62,000 bases of DNA from Adiantum capillus-veneris. Taxonomy: Eukaryota > Streptophyta > Polypodiopsida > Polypodiales > Pteridaceae. The stretch covers positions 96,808,355-96,870,354 of the forward strand of contig CM043943.1 of assembly GCA_014529385.2 (NCBI GenBank), in the 5' to 3' direction. A program made the position numbers and the translations under genes. Below are positions 9,507-20,020 of the stretch, in pieces. The stretch's first letter is position 1; the number at the start of each line of letters is the position of its first letter. Below the pieces are notes generated by a model. The model saw nothing but the letters and a program-made list of their open reading frames with translations. It searched no databases and was not told the DNA's origin.

Positions 9507-11007
9507 ATGCACCTGTGCTCTAGTCGTGTGCTAGAGACCGAGCAACTAGCGAGCACTTTGACTTACGCGAGGTCTCATTATTTCTCTACCTTAGGTTCCG
9601 GGCCCATAGTGGGAACCCAAGGTAGTATAACTCAGGACCCCCATATTGCGTCCAGTGACTCTTTCTTTGACTACGACGTCATGGAGGGTTACCCAATGCC
9701 TAGTCTTGATATCTCAAGCCAAGACATGCATGCCATGGGCCCACAGTCCGGGCCGAGCGTACTTAGCGGCTTGAAGGAAACCTTTAGAAGAGCCACTCGC
9801 TCCGAACATGGATCTAACAATGTAAATGAGGGGGATGAGGAAGTAAATTTTCCATTCATGACCAATGTAGACCCCATGCTCTTAGATATCGTGCACGTGA
9901 ATACTCCATTCACTGCACCCCTTGACTCTTCAGATCTATTCCCCTCCAAGGTTATATTACCTAAAGGTAGAAGCCTTGCCGAAGTGCAAGAGGTTGAGCG
10001 ATATATCATTGCGGCTAGGAAAAAGGAAATCAAGAGCTTACACAAGGCAAAGCAATGAAGAGAGTTAAAAGCGAAAGCCCGTATGTCAATATCATTGCTA
10101 AGAGAGCAATCGAGTGCCCTTGAATTAGCGACCACTAAGGGTCAACCCATAGAGAGCCACATTGCTTCTAGTTCAAAAAACACCCCTAGCACCTCAATCC
10201 TAGATGGAGCGTTTCTAAATGAGAACTGGGAGTACGAACTACAAACGAAAACTCTAACCGACCTATACAAAGGTCACACCTATCACGTGGTTTGGTAGAT
10301 GTCCCACAATCCACAACGGGTGCTTCTAGTGTAGAGGATCAACAACAATGAGTTTGTGAGGTCATCCATAGGGTTATTGAGCTAGAGAGACAGAACAAGG
10401 GGATCCACATGCCTTCAATAGGTCTCATGAGATTCTTGGATACAGGGAAGGCTAAACAACCAACCTTATCACAAATGGAAACTCCCTCGGTAATTCCAAT
10501 GGATCCTCCATATGTTGTTTCGCTAAGGGTCTCAGTGAAATCTGAGCCCACAAGTGATAGTTTTACCTTTTCAAGTCTAGCTCATCTTTCCCTTGATGAC
10601 ACTACGACTACCATGACTACCCCAATAATGGGCATGCCAAGAAACACGCCACGGACCTCATTTGTTAGTAAAGCACCACTGCATGGTAACTCAATGCCTT
10701 CAACACAGTACCTACAATGTACCAATCGTATACACCTATGGGTACTCATACTCATGTAGTTTCTACCCCTCCCATTGTTTCAACAACCTATGCTCCACAA
10801 CCACAACACCCAAGCTCTTATTTCCATGTGACCATACTGGCTAGCATTAGCATGTCACATCCGACGCCTGCTATGCCTAGGGCCACACATATGAACTTTG
10901 GGCCGTCACATGGCACAACACCATACCAAACGTGGAACCCAAGGGCTTCCTATGATCCAAGCCCAATGCCAATACCTAATCCACATGTAGTCTCTGGAGC
11001 GCCTTAA
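9507..11007 (+). pseudogene. N-terminal gag region of gypsy B
   Basis: Pieces at 9507-10058, 10083-10298, 10409-10759 and 10717-11007 are in different frames but run on in sense. They are polar and rich in Ser, Pro, Thr and Met with no known fold, typical of the low-complexity N-terminal part of large plant gag proteins. The first piece ends in a charged, probably coiled-coil stretch (EVQEVERYIIAARKKEIK). The start at 9507 is the first codon of the open frame and is not secure. Confidence 0.5.
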
Positions 11008-11013
11008 CCCACG

Positions 11014-11697
11014 ATGTCTGCTCACTTAGGTGACTTGACAACATTTGCTCAAGCTATCGATCGATCTATTGCTAAGAATATGTGTAACATGCCTGATAGA
11101 GAGCTTAGAAGTAAGGTAGTACAAATAGCCAAGATCACACAAAAATTTAGTGGATACGGGGATGTGAGAAATCATATCAAGTGTTTGAATAGATATGCGA
11201 TTCTCTAAGAGAACACAATGACCTGCATAAGAGTAATGCTTTAAGTCTAACATTAAGTGGGAAGGCTAGGGACTAGTATAGAACCCTAAGGGTGGAAGAA
11301 AAAATGATTCACCCTACTCTTAGGAGACTGTTCTTGAAAGAATACATATGAGAGGGAGTGCTTTGGGGTGTAGCCTCTCAGCTTCAAAAAGCCCAACGAG
11401 AGGAAGGAGAGTTGGTGAGAGACTTCATTAGTCATTTAAAGCATTTGAATTCTCGTTGTAATCCAAATGAGCACTTCAATAATAATCAATTGATTCATAG
11501 ATTCATTAGGGGATTACGACATGAGGATATCTACAATGGCCTAGTCATTAGAGGTATCACCACTTGGGAAGCAGTCACCACCAATGCGATCCAATTGGAG
11601 GATAATTAATGATTCAAGGAGAAAGAGTGTCTGTTGAGCCTAAATCTTTGATCTCGCAAGCATTGGGGCATCATCCAATGACCCTAAAGCCTATTGC
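11014..11697 (+). pseudogene. Capsid (retrotransposon gag) domain of gypsy B, MITE-interrupted
   Basis: 11358-11609 reads AQREEGELVRDFISHLKHL followed by NNQLIHRFIRGLRHEDIY, the typical capsid-type gag helix pattern. The preceding piece (11014-11208) covers the N-terminal capsid half and is cut from it by several stops. The following piece is broken by a 246-bp MITE at 11698, and gag sequence resumes at 11953. Confidence 0.6.
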
Positions 11698-11943
11698 CTC
11701 AGGGAGGTCACCTAATAAAAATGTAACCTATCATGTGAGTTCAACAGAAGGGTATTTGAAGTTCTTGAAACTTACAGAAATATATATACATAAGGGCATT
11801 ATTTTTTCAAATTTGAAAAAAACTTACGGATTTTAAAAGAAAGGGGTACATTATATTCTTAACAAAATTCATAGATAAGGGGTTTTACAAACATGTCTTG
11901 AACGCACGTGATATGGTAGTTTTACGCATAGTGAACCCCCCGA
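11698..11943. mobile_element. 246-bp MITE with long imperfect inverted ends and 9-bp target duplication (copy 1)
   Basis: Flanked by GCCTATTGC at 11689-11697 and again at 11944-11952. The left end (CTCAGGGAGGTCACC...ATCATGTGAGTTCAAC) is complementary to the right end (GTTGAACGCACGTGAT-like...GTGAACCCCCCGA) over about 46 bp with mismatches. The interior is AT-rich and non-coding. A second copy of exactly the same length lies at 50521-50766. A 9-bp duplication with long inverted ends points to a Mutator-like family. Confidence 0.85.
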
Positions 11944-12046
11944 GCCTATTGCTAAGGAGTCAAAGATATCTGAGATGACTTTAGTAGATCTCACCAAGGC
12001 CATTTAAGAGAGTCTTAGAGACAATCGTGCTCCACAAAACAATCAT

Positions 12047-13567
12047 ATGTATCCAAGAAGGGAGCAACAATGGTGCTCAGTATGCTATGGTCCACATAGT
12101 ACCAGTGAATTCCCTACTTTTAGAGTAAAATCCAATGGTAATTGTAATGCCTGTGGGAGGTATGTTCATCAAGCTAAGGATTGCATAGTATTTAAGCACG
12201 TGATGGCTAATAGACCAACCTTAGCATGGACAGACACACCTGGAGTTCATGCATTGATGTCGGCCCCACCTCTTGAACAAACGTCACAACATATGGTCCC
12301 TAGGGCCCAAAATGTTGTTCAAACAACACCCTTACCACCTCCAGTGCTAGGACCGCAACCACCACATTTGAGAATCACTCCTGTGAATCAAGTGGGTTGT
12401 GAGTCATCTATTGCTTTTTTGGAAGGCTGTGAGGAAGATATATACCCTAATATTGCCTATGGGATGGATGTGCTCGAAGAAAGTCCACAATACTACATGG
12501 AGGACTATTGGGGACAAGTCAAACCTGTCTATCAAGTAGCTTCTCTTGCTGCAAGAGGCCAAAATATCAATTACACTGCTAAGAGACCACATCTTCAATG
12601 CTATGAGTGTGGAGGTCCACATCGTGTGGCCGAGTGTCCTATTAGGCTACAAAAGAACACCACACTAATGCAAACCAATCAAGCGAGCATGTATACAATG
12701 CAGATACTCATATGTAATATATGTGGCATTGATCATTTGATTGCCCAATGTCCGAATAATCCAAATGCACCAAAGATCACGCCATTAAACTTGATTGAGG
12801 TTACCGAGGAGCCATCACAAAGTACACCTGTGGTACCAGTAAACGTACTCACACAATCGATGCTCCGGAAACAAAATTATATTCTTGAAGAAAGAGACAC
12901 GGCATCAATTGCCCAATCTCAAAAGAAGAAGAAAACACGAAGGAAGAGATCGCAAAAAGCAGCAAATTCAGACCCCAGTTCAAAGGCCAACATAGAACCT
13001 GGTGACGATCCCGTATATATGAACGACGTTGAAGAGGATTCTAATTCGGGTGAAACCATGGAGATCAAAACGACCACTAAGATAGAAACCAACAAGGAAG
13101 ATCGTCATGAGCCACAATGGAGAGGATCTAAGAATAACATAGGAACTTATCCAAACCCTACTGAGGAGATCGAGCGAGTCAATCAATTAAGGAGTTTGGT
13201 AGAAGATACCCAAAGGGATCTAGAACCAGCACCTAGGGAGATCCAAATTACAGACACAGTGTTCCCTACACAACAACAACATCACCAAGCCCATAGACCC
13301 TTAGCCATACCTAGTGTCATCCAAGAAGAAAGTGACTTAAAGTCATGGGAAAGTGGGCGTACTTACTTATTGATGGAAAGAATGTTTACAGAGGGACTAC
13401 CTGACCCTATCAAAGAAATGGAGATCCCATCTTCCCCACATCAAGGGACTGAAGCCCAAAAGGTGCCGTTAAACATTGCCAAATTGATGGATTTCATGTC
13501 TTCAGAATTTAAAACTACCATCATGTCCAAACTATATAAAGACCTTGAGCTAGTCTTAGCTCTTTGA
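12047..13567 (+). CDS. Nucleocapsid / C-terminal gag of gypsy B with four zinc-knuckle-like motifs
   Basis: An intact 506-codon frame. Knuckles in order: CSVCYGPHSTSEF (last Cys replaced by Phe), CNACGRYVHQAKDC (canonical spacing), CYECGGPHRVAEC and CNICGIDHLIAQC (both with three rather than four residues before His). A basic stretch follows (SQKKKKTRRKRSQKA), then an acidic tail. It would bind and package element RNA. A single knuckle is usual in plant gypsy gag, so four is notable. It ends in TGA just before the protease frame. Confidence 0.72.
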   Translation: MYPRREQQWCSVCYGPHSTSEFPTFRVKSNGNCNACGRYVHQAKDCIVFKHVMANRPTLAWTDTPGVHALMSAPPLEQTSQHMVPRAQNVVQTTPLPPPVLGPQPPHLRITPVNQVGCESSIAFLEGCEEDIYPNIAYGMDVLEESPQYYMEDYWGQVKPVYQVASLAARGQNINYTAKRPHLQCYECGGPHRVAECPIRLQKNTTLMQTNQASMYTMQILICNICGIDHLIAQCPNNPNAPKITPLNLIEVTEEPSQSTPVVPVNVLTQSMLRKQNYILEERDTASIAQSQKKKKTRRKRSQKAANSDPSSKANIEPGDDPVYMNDVEEDSNSGETMEIKTTTKIETNKEDRHEPQWRGSKNNIGTYPNPTEEIERVNQLRSLVEDTQRDLEPAPREIQITDTVFPTQQQHHQAHRPLAIPSVIQEESDLKSWESGRTYLLMERMFTEGLPDPIKEMEIPSSPHQGTEAQKVPLNIAKLMDFMSSEFKTTIMSKLYKDLELVLAL

Positions 13568-13585
13568 GCTTTCCTCAATGGAGAA

Positions 13586-14041
13586 TTGAAGGTTGGGCTA
13601 CCACAATTTTCAAAGATGGATGGAGCTAGGGAGATGCCAATAGAGGAGGAACACTTAGATCCACAACCCAACCTAGATGAGAACCTTGTTGTAGAAATAC
13701 TTGTTAACAAGTTGGGACAATACTTTGAGGGAGATGAATCCAATGCAACCATACCAATCACTACCAAGGGATTAACTGTGAAGGGAATCCTTGATGGTGG
13801 TGCTGGGGTTAGCATTGTGACTAAAAATTGCTGGGAAACTATGGGAAGACCTCACCTTGGGACCACAACCATAGTAGTAAAGATGGCCAATGGGTCTATT
13901 GTGAAACCTATTGGAATGCTAGAAGATCTCAAGACCAAGGTCTTTGGACATAAATTAAGAATTATCTTCACTGTTATGGATTTCTCCAAGCACACTATGG
14001 CATCAGAGATGATCTTAGGACGTCCTTCCATGAGGAAATAA
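13586..14041 (+). CDS. Retropepsin-type aspartic protease of gypsy B
   Basis: The active-site loop is GILDGGAGVSIV, the DGGA variant of the D-T/S-G-A motif common in plant gypsy elements. It is followed by CWETMGRPHLG and the closing ASEMILGRPSM (the ILGR strand-helix). The frame is open across the whole domain. It follows the nucleocapsid ORF by 19 bases, in another frame. It would mature the gag-pol polyprotein. Confidence 0.8.
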   Translation: MKVGLPQFSKMDGAREMPIEEEHLDPQPNLDENLVVEILVNKLGQYFEGDESNATIPITTKGLTVKGILDGGAGVSIVTKNCWETMGRPHLGTTTIVVKMANGSIVKPIGMLEDLKTKVFGHKLRIIFTVMDFSKHTMASEMILGRPSMRK

Positions 14042-14077
14042 AAAATGGTGCATGACTGGTCTAAAAACCATGTCTAA

Positions 14078-14278
14078 TTGCAGCTCCAAGATTTTTTCTT
14101 TCGAGTGGATCTTGTAACTGGTCGAGCACATCCTCTAGGAAGCAGGTTTATAATTGATCATAGATTTGACACCACATTTCACTCGGCCCCATTGCAGTAT
14201 TGTTACACGTGTAAAGCGAACACTGATGTTGGAGAAGATTCTCCTTATATGGATGGAGTCTTACCATACACCGAGTAA
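14078..14278 (+). pseudogene. Protease-RT linker of gypsy B, left part
   Basis: The reading continues after a few stops as RVDLVTGRAHPLGSRFIIDH and SPYMDGVLPYTE. It has no domain. Gypsy-like reading fades around 14340, where the foreign insert appears to begin, and resumes near 18180. Confidence 0.4.
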
Positions 14279-14579
14279 ATGTTTCCGAGTGGACCAAAAG
14301 TTGAGCAAATAAAATTGTTACAACATAAGTTTGAAAGGACATTACCTTCATGATCGTGAAGATGCAAAGGTACATGACTAGACATGTACATGCATTTTTG
14401 GCGATGTTTTGTTTCAGGAATGCTATTGATTGATTGATGAGTACAGCTTGGCTCCTTTAGAAGCAGGAGCCTTCTATCATAAGAAGATTTAGAAATTTTC
14501 TCATGTAGGAAAAGAGATTCTTTCTCAGTGTTTTTCATACAATGCGTAATATCATGAGCTTATGCTCAAGAGGCACTAC

Positions 14580-14670
14580 ATACCTAGCTAGGTACGATTG
14601 GGCTCAGGGGACCCCCGGCCCCCCCACCGGGCCGGCAGTTCCCTGCCCCCAATCGTACCTAGCTAGGTAT
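14580..14670. repeat. 91-bp perfect-stem fold-back
   Basis: The 23-bp arms 14580-14602 and 14648-14670 are exact reverse complements. Each contains the self-palindrome TACCTAGCTAGGTA. The 45-nt centre is very GC-rich. No target duplication is evident. Confidence 0.9.
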
Positions 14671-15280
14671 GCGGCGCCTCCCTCACAAAATCTCATGATG
14701 TTGAGGTAAGCCACAATGTCCGAAATCTTGTGTGAGCAACATTTTGGATATGGGGGATGTTGCCTCACTTGCCCAGAAACTCCGAACGCTCTTCGGATTC
14801 AAGCTCATTGTGGATGCGGACAAGTGGCTTGATGTGAAGTTGAACTATGGCTCTACAGCCTTTTTGTGGCTCTATGAGGTGTACGCCGCAGCATCGATGT
14901 GTGTTTGGTCCACTGCAGCAGCCTTGATGATGATGCCCCTTTCATATCTACGCTAGAGCTCACCTCCCCCTCCCTCATGAATGCCAGCCACTAAGTTCCT
15001 GCACCCAAAAACCCAAAAAAAAAAATGGATTCTTAGGGGCATTACCTTCATGGTTGTGAAGATGCTCCCCCTTGGAGTCTGCCTCACCTAATTTCGCAAT
15101 CTCTTGTACATTGGAACTAGGCATGGTAGAACTTTGACCAAAAGCTAAAGCAAAACTCACCATGCATGAGACTTGTACTCTGTCGCACCTCTGCTCAGCT
15201 GCAAGCTCAAAAATCCTGTAACATAACATGTTGCAAGACTATGACCCAATTTGTTTTGATGAAAGGGAGACATTCTAGCG

Positions 15281-15475
15281 GAAGATAAACTAGAGGAAGA
15301 AGAGGAGTACACCCTTGCAGCAAGAAGGGTCCATTACCTGCTTCAAACTGACGGAGTACATACATTGGCTGGGATTCCAAAAGTTGAGGGTTCGTATAGA
15401 GCGTCTTCCAAGACCGGAACTATAGAGGCCACCCTTGCTCTCCATTCCAAGCTTGGGTCTGCCTTCCATTCAATT
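15281..15475 (+). other. Open coding-like stretch, unidentified
   Basis: Reads without stops as an acidic start (EDKLEEEEEYTLAARRVHYL) and then a mixed sequence ending FHSITL, directly before a fold-back at 15475. Composition looks protein-like, and a captured exon is possible. I do not recognise it. Confidence 0.25.
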
Positions 15476-15587
15476 ACCCTCCCAAAAACCCAACATATCC
15501 GTGGACTAATCTTTTGGTCTTTTTAGAGAATTAATGGAGAGAAGATCACCCAACGCGGACTGATTTTATGGGCTTTTGGGGAGGGTG
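15475..15587. repeat. Fold-back element related to the palindrome at 16091
   Basis: The left end ACCCTCCCAAAAACCCA (15476-15492) pairs with the right end TGGGCTTTTGGGGAGGGT (15569-15586). Next to the right end it carries AACGCGGACTGATTTT, which is also in the arm of the palindrome at 16091-16164. The two are therefore members of one small family. Confidence 0.7.
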
Positions 15588-16090
15588 ATTTGCATGAAAC
15601 ATCACCTATATTATTTATCTTGCTCTTGCTTTTTCTACCACCTAGCTTGTAAATAAAACTAGCACATTGCCACACAAGCCTTTGGAAGCCTTTCGAGTTT
15701 CATGACGGACACGACAGCAGTGGTGGTGGTGTAGGTTATGGCAGGTGGAGAGTATTTGAGAGGTGGCCCATCCCCTGAAAAAATGGTGGTAGAAGAACAT
15801 GGGGGCTAGGTAGGTCATGTAGATTTTTCAATCAACTAGGGTCATAAGACCGTTGTCACCAACCAGTAGCTCGACCATTGGCTACACAACAGGCAGTCCC
15901 CAACCCAATGACGTCGGAGAGAGGATGAGTGCTCAGTTCTGCTACCTTCTGACGAGAGACTCATGGAGGGCCGATTGCACCAAGCTGCAACAACATTATG
16001 GACTTGGAGCAGAGAATGGGGAGGCAACCAAGTGCAGGACAAAGGCAAATATAAGGGTGGCGTCGTTCTTGGCTGCGTACACCATAGTCC

Positions 16091-16164
16091 ATGCCTCCCA
16101 AAAAACCCACAAAAATCAGTCCGCGTTAACGCGGACTGATTTTTGTGGGTTTTTTTGAGAGGCA
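16091..16164. repeat. Near-perfect 74-bp palindrome
   Basis: The centre is GTTAAC at 16125-16130. The arms match exactly for 28 nt either side of 16127/16128 (AACGCGGACTGATTTTTG... and its complement) and then with mismatches to the flanking CCTCCC/GAGAGG. There is no loop. It resembles a head-to-head joined transposon end. Confidence 0.92.
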
Positions 16165-17277
16165 CGGATGCCCATTTCTTTGTATTTATATATATATATG
16201 TGAAAAAAATTTGATGAAAATTTGCTTCAGATGCCCATTTCTTTATATATATACATATATAGATATATATATTGTGATATAAAAATTTGCTGCTTTGGTT
16301 TACATTTGTGTAATATGAACTGTAGAAATCCCACATCGAATCGCACGATCTGTGTACTGGAGGCATCAAGCGCGGCCCCTTTAGTGCAACACAACCAAAA
16401 TTTCTTCTACTTGCTTTCCCATGCGTATTGCTTTTTACCCTTAATCATCGTCGATCCTACATTTAGCTACCTTTCGCAATCGAGCTACCCAATCTTTCAT
16501 TGTAGCCCAGCAAAGGAAGAATAACACAACACTTGGCATTCGAGAGCTATCGTCAGCTCTCTTCTCACAAGGTTGGTGGATTCGGTTACATGAAAAATAT
16601 TCCTTTCCTACCTACTTTGGGCCCTTGGAGGAGATGCACAATGAACCTGCTGGCTACTTCATGTTTTTATTTAATATGGAATTTTCCATTTCATATTATG
16701 GACCTCCCCCCCCCCCCCCTCCCCCACAACAAAAAATTAGTCGCCGAGTCGGGGCCCCATCCTTGCATCTGCGTGGGCCGGCCCGTCGGCACAGTTTATG
16801 CATGGTCGCTTGTGCTGGTCGTGACCCTCGACTTCACTACGTGCATTTCCCCTATCATGAGTATAAGTAGAGAGTGCATCAAGCCTTGCAACTCTATCAT
16901 AATAATAATAGTAATAACCTAATAATAATTCTTTTAAAAATTAGTCACGGTTCGAACGTCATAGCCGCGGATTGGCACATTGTTTGGAATGTGGATGAGT
17001 GGTAAGATAATGATGGTCTCTACATTGACCAAGCTTTAGAGATAGTGAGGGTCAAATAGTCTACAAGATGCCACTAAAACTTGGAAGTCTTTGTGAGAAC
17101 TAATTGAAAGGCTCCACACATGACAGCCAAACTGGACACTGTGTCCATTAAAATCCTACATGTTAGGTAGAATATATTGGCAACATCAGCTAGCAAAAGT
17201 AGGGTGCAAGGTGTGGTTATCAATCTACGACATGCTTCCTGCAGGGTCGGCGTCTTTGTTAATGTATGCAAGAGAGC

Positions 17278-17541
17278 TCACGGTGGAAGTCTCACGTATA
17301 TGCTGTAGTGGTAGTCCAATGGAGCGTCCATGTGCACGCGAGGGGGTGGCGGCGGCAGCCCCCTAAAGTTGTGGTGGGTAATGTAGAGGTTCATTTCAAA
17401 CCCCATGTACGACCCCTTTGAGTGAGAAATGACTTCTTCAACTTGCTCAACAAACTCAAAAAATAGTACTGGATCATGTTCTATTACTATAGAAAAACTG
17501 CCTAGCATTTTAAAGAAAACGAGTGTTGCATTAACTTTCAA
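17278..17541 (-). other. Unidentified ORF in the foreign insert
   Basis: 87 codons with a protein-like central part (FFEFVEQVEEVISHSKGSY, then GFEMNLYITHHN) followed by a Pro run. There is no domain I recognise. It could be a captured exon on the minus strand or chance. Confidence 0.25.
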
Positions 17542-17847
17542 AAACCCAATTGCTCAAGTATTCAACAAGATGGAGTCATAGGGTTTAGACGATTTGCACA
17601 TAGACATTGAAGTTCCTTGCAGTTTTCCTCTATCTCTAGCGACTAGGTGCCAAGAAAATAATTTTGATGCACATTACAAAGGAAACAAAATTGATTGCAA
17701 AACCACGACAGTACACAAGACTATTTTTAGTAAAAAGATTATTAGTGGAATATGGACAAATTTTTTTCTCTAGCACACACTGTTGGTCTCTCACGAAGCT
17801 CTGAACAAGCACCTCAAAGTCTGTAGAGTTCCAAGCAAGGTAGTAAA

Positions 17848-18102
17848 ATGATAGTTTTGTCTGACAATAGCATGATTGAGCTCATGGTGGATGTTAAGAC
17901 ACAGGTTGTTTTGCAAGATACAAACCTATCATCGGTAATATATTCTCCTTTGGATGTTCAATCAGATGTCATCAAGGTATGTCTACATGTTAGGAATACA
18001 TTTTGTTTTTGGTTGCAAAATATGTCCTTTTGGCAAAAACCGTGTTATGTTCTTCATGCCCCCAATAGCCCTCAACCTTCCCTTGAAATCGAGGGCCCAT
18101 AA
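17848..18102 (+). other. Unidentified exon-like ORF in the foreign insert
   Basis: The open frame includes ELMVDVKTQVVLQDTNLSSV, followed at about 17976 by ATCAAG|GTATGT, a good plant 5' splice-site sequence. Downstream codons look intronic (T-rich). Gene identity unknown. Confidence 0.25.
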
Positions 18103-18214
18103 ATTTCATTGGGTATTATGTGATAGCATTTGATAATATTGACACTCAAACTCGCTCGGCTTTGGTATCGCTCGAGAATATGCTCTCGGCTTTGGTGTTC
18201 CCTCATATGGATAT

Positions 18215-18904
18215 GTGGATTGGGTCCACCTATCAGCAACCATAGAAACTTGGGGAAACAGGGGGACGACCTGGGTAACACCTGAGGGGGATGAAATTCC
18301 ACCACTCGTACCCTTAAATATGCTAGAAGCAATGCATATAGCTTTTAATGACCTACAAGATGAAGGTTTGATTGGCATTGGAACTAGTGGTGTCTCACAA
18401 GACTATAGCCCACACGATTTGGGGTCAGAATCTTCAGTTGAAATTGACTTTGAGGACAAATAATATGAGTTAAATCTTAGTGAAAATGTGGGGAAAAACC
18501 ATTCAGGGCCCAGTGGTGCCCTAGATGACAATTTATCCAAGGGAGCAGAAGACACAAGTAGCGATTCATCTAGTGACTATTCATTAGAGATCGACCGTAA
18601 TAAAAAAATAGACAAGAAGAGTAAGAGATATAAGAGGCGACGATATCAAGCAAATGTGCGTGCTAGAATAAATGAAAATAAATCTACCACAGAATGGATT
18701 AATTATATAGGGGCATGTGATGCTCATCAAAAGTTGGTAGATAACAGGGGTGAATATCTTCAAAGTGTTATGTGGTGTAGTCCACAACCCATTAACATCG
18801 CACAACTAGAGGCTACAGAGAAGCCAAAGTTGAGCCATACTGTAAGGAGACGACAAAATCGAGAGTTAGCTCAACAACAAAAGGAATCGGAAGTGAAATC
18901 ATAG
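18215..18904 (+). pseudogene. Protease-RT linker of gypsy B, right part
   Basis: Two open pieces (18215-18463 and 18488-18904) separated by one stop. The second is strongly acidic then basic (SSDSSSDYSLEIDRNKKIDK, KRYKRRRYQ). No enzyme domain. It connects to the RT N-terminal region after a further stop at 18902. Confidence 0.45.
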
Positions 18905-18990
18905 TCCACAGAACAACAGGACCCCACAGACTTACAGGGCCCTGCACTTGAACATTTCAAATCCTACACCATAGAGAGGAACGTAAGGTT

Positions 18991-19997
18991 GTGTATACAA
19001 AGGCTCAAAGAAAACCTATCGATGGAAGCAATGGAGTCTATGATGGTCCATCGATAGTTAAGGAAATAGAGTTAGCAAACCTAGGAGAAGAGTCCAAACC
19101 TGTTTTCATTGCCCAAGATGTGACAGAGACTGAGGAGTGTGTACTTAAAGAACTTCTCAAGGAATTCAGGGATATATTTGCTTGGACATATCATGATATG
19201 AAAGGTGTTCCACCTTCCGTGGTGCAACACACAATCCCCATGAATAGCATGGCTAAACCAGTTCAGCAACGACCTTACCCAATGAATCCTAAATATGCAA
19301 ACATTGTTCAAAAAGAGATTGAAAAGCTTATGAAATGTGGATTCATATACCCTATTGAGCACTAAGAATGGGTGTCTCCAATAGTGATTGTGCCAAAAAA
19401 TAATGGGAAACTCAGAGTGTGCATGGATCTCAAGAAGGTCAATTCCGCCACTAGGAGGGACCATTACCCCTTTCCATATTCAGAATATGTGCTTGAAAGA
19501 TTTGCAGGGAAGGAAGCTTATAGCTTTTTAGATGGGTACTGTGGCTACAACCAAATCACAATTGCACTAGAGAACCAAGATAAACGGCTTTTGTAACCGA
19601 ATTTGGAGTGTTTTCATTTCGTGTTATGGCTTTTGGCTTAACCAATGTCCCTACTACCTTTCAAAGATTAATAAACACTGCTTCTAGAGAATATTTGAGG
19701 GAGTTTTGCGAAGCTTTCTTAGATGACCTTTGTGTTTATTCCTCTTGGAAAGAACATCTATCATGCTTACGAAAAGTGTTTGAGAAGTGCAAATTGTATC
19801 GCATATCCTTAAACCCTTTCAAATGCCAATTTTGGGTTAAACATGGAGTCATTTTAGGGCATATAGTGTCCAAAAATGGGATTTTCACAGCTGAGAGAAA
19901 AATTGAAGCCATTGCTAAATTGCCACCACCTAAAAACTATAAAGGAGTTCAAAGGTTCATGGGTCATGTTTTGGTTATTATCCATGGTTTATTTTAA
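18991..19997 (+). pseudogene. Reverse transcriptase of gypsy B
   Basis: Starts with the pre-RT block LLKEFRDIFAWTYHDMKG. It continues through RPYPMNPKYANIVQKEIEKL, EWVSPIVIVPKNNGKLRVC, YSFLDGYCGYNQI, FSFRVMAFGLTNVPTTFQ, the catalytic FLDDLCVYS (YxDD variant), LNPFKCQFW and LGHIVSKNGI. A TAA breaks the IEH/EWV joint at about 19363-19365, and a frameshift lies near 19596-19608. All main RT blocks are present, so the copy was once complete. Confidence 0.85.
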
Positions 19998-20020
19998 ACT
20001 TTGCTGAGATAGCTCGTCCT

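Larger units (their letters stand above)
14290..18180. mobile_element. Foreign insert in gypsy B, mobile carrier not identified
   Basis: Between the protease (ends 14041) and the linker that resumes near 18200, no gypsy homology is visible. The stretch holds three fold-back structures (14580-14670, 15475-15587, 16091-16164), an AT-rich local duplication (about 16166-16290) and several short open stretches with exon-like edges. Examples: a minus-strand GAAG|GTAATG junction present twice, 700 bp apart, and a plus-strand ATCAAG|GTATGT at about 17976. No transposase or clear terminal repeats were found. Captured host gene fragments are one explanation. Boundaries are approximate. Confidence 0.5.

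Noticed and set aside
16328-16338. ATCCCACATCG, a perfect match to the plant snRNA upstream element
   Set aside because: No TATA box at the required distance and no snRNA sequence follows; the word is also common in plant LTRs.
15842-16369. 175-codon minus-strand ORF
   Set aside because: It runs through the palindrome and the AT-rich duplication; composition shows that it is accidental.
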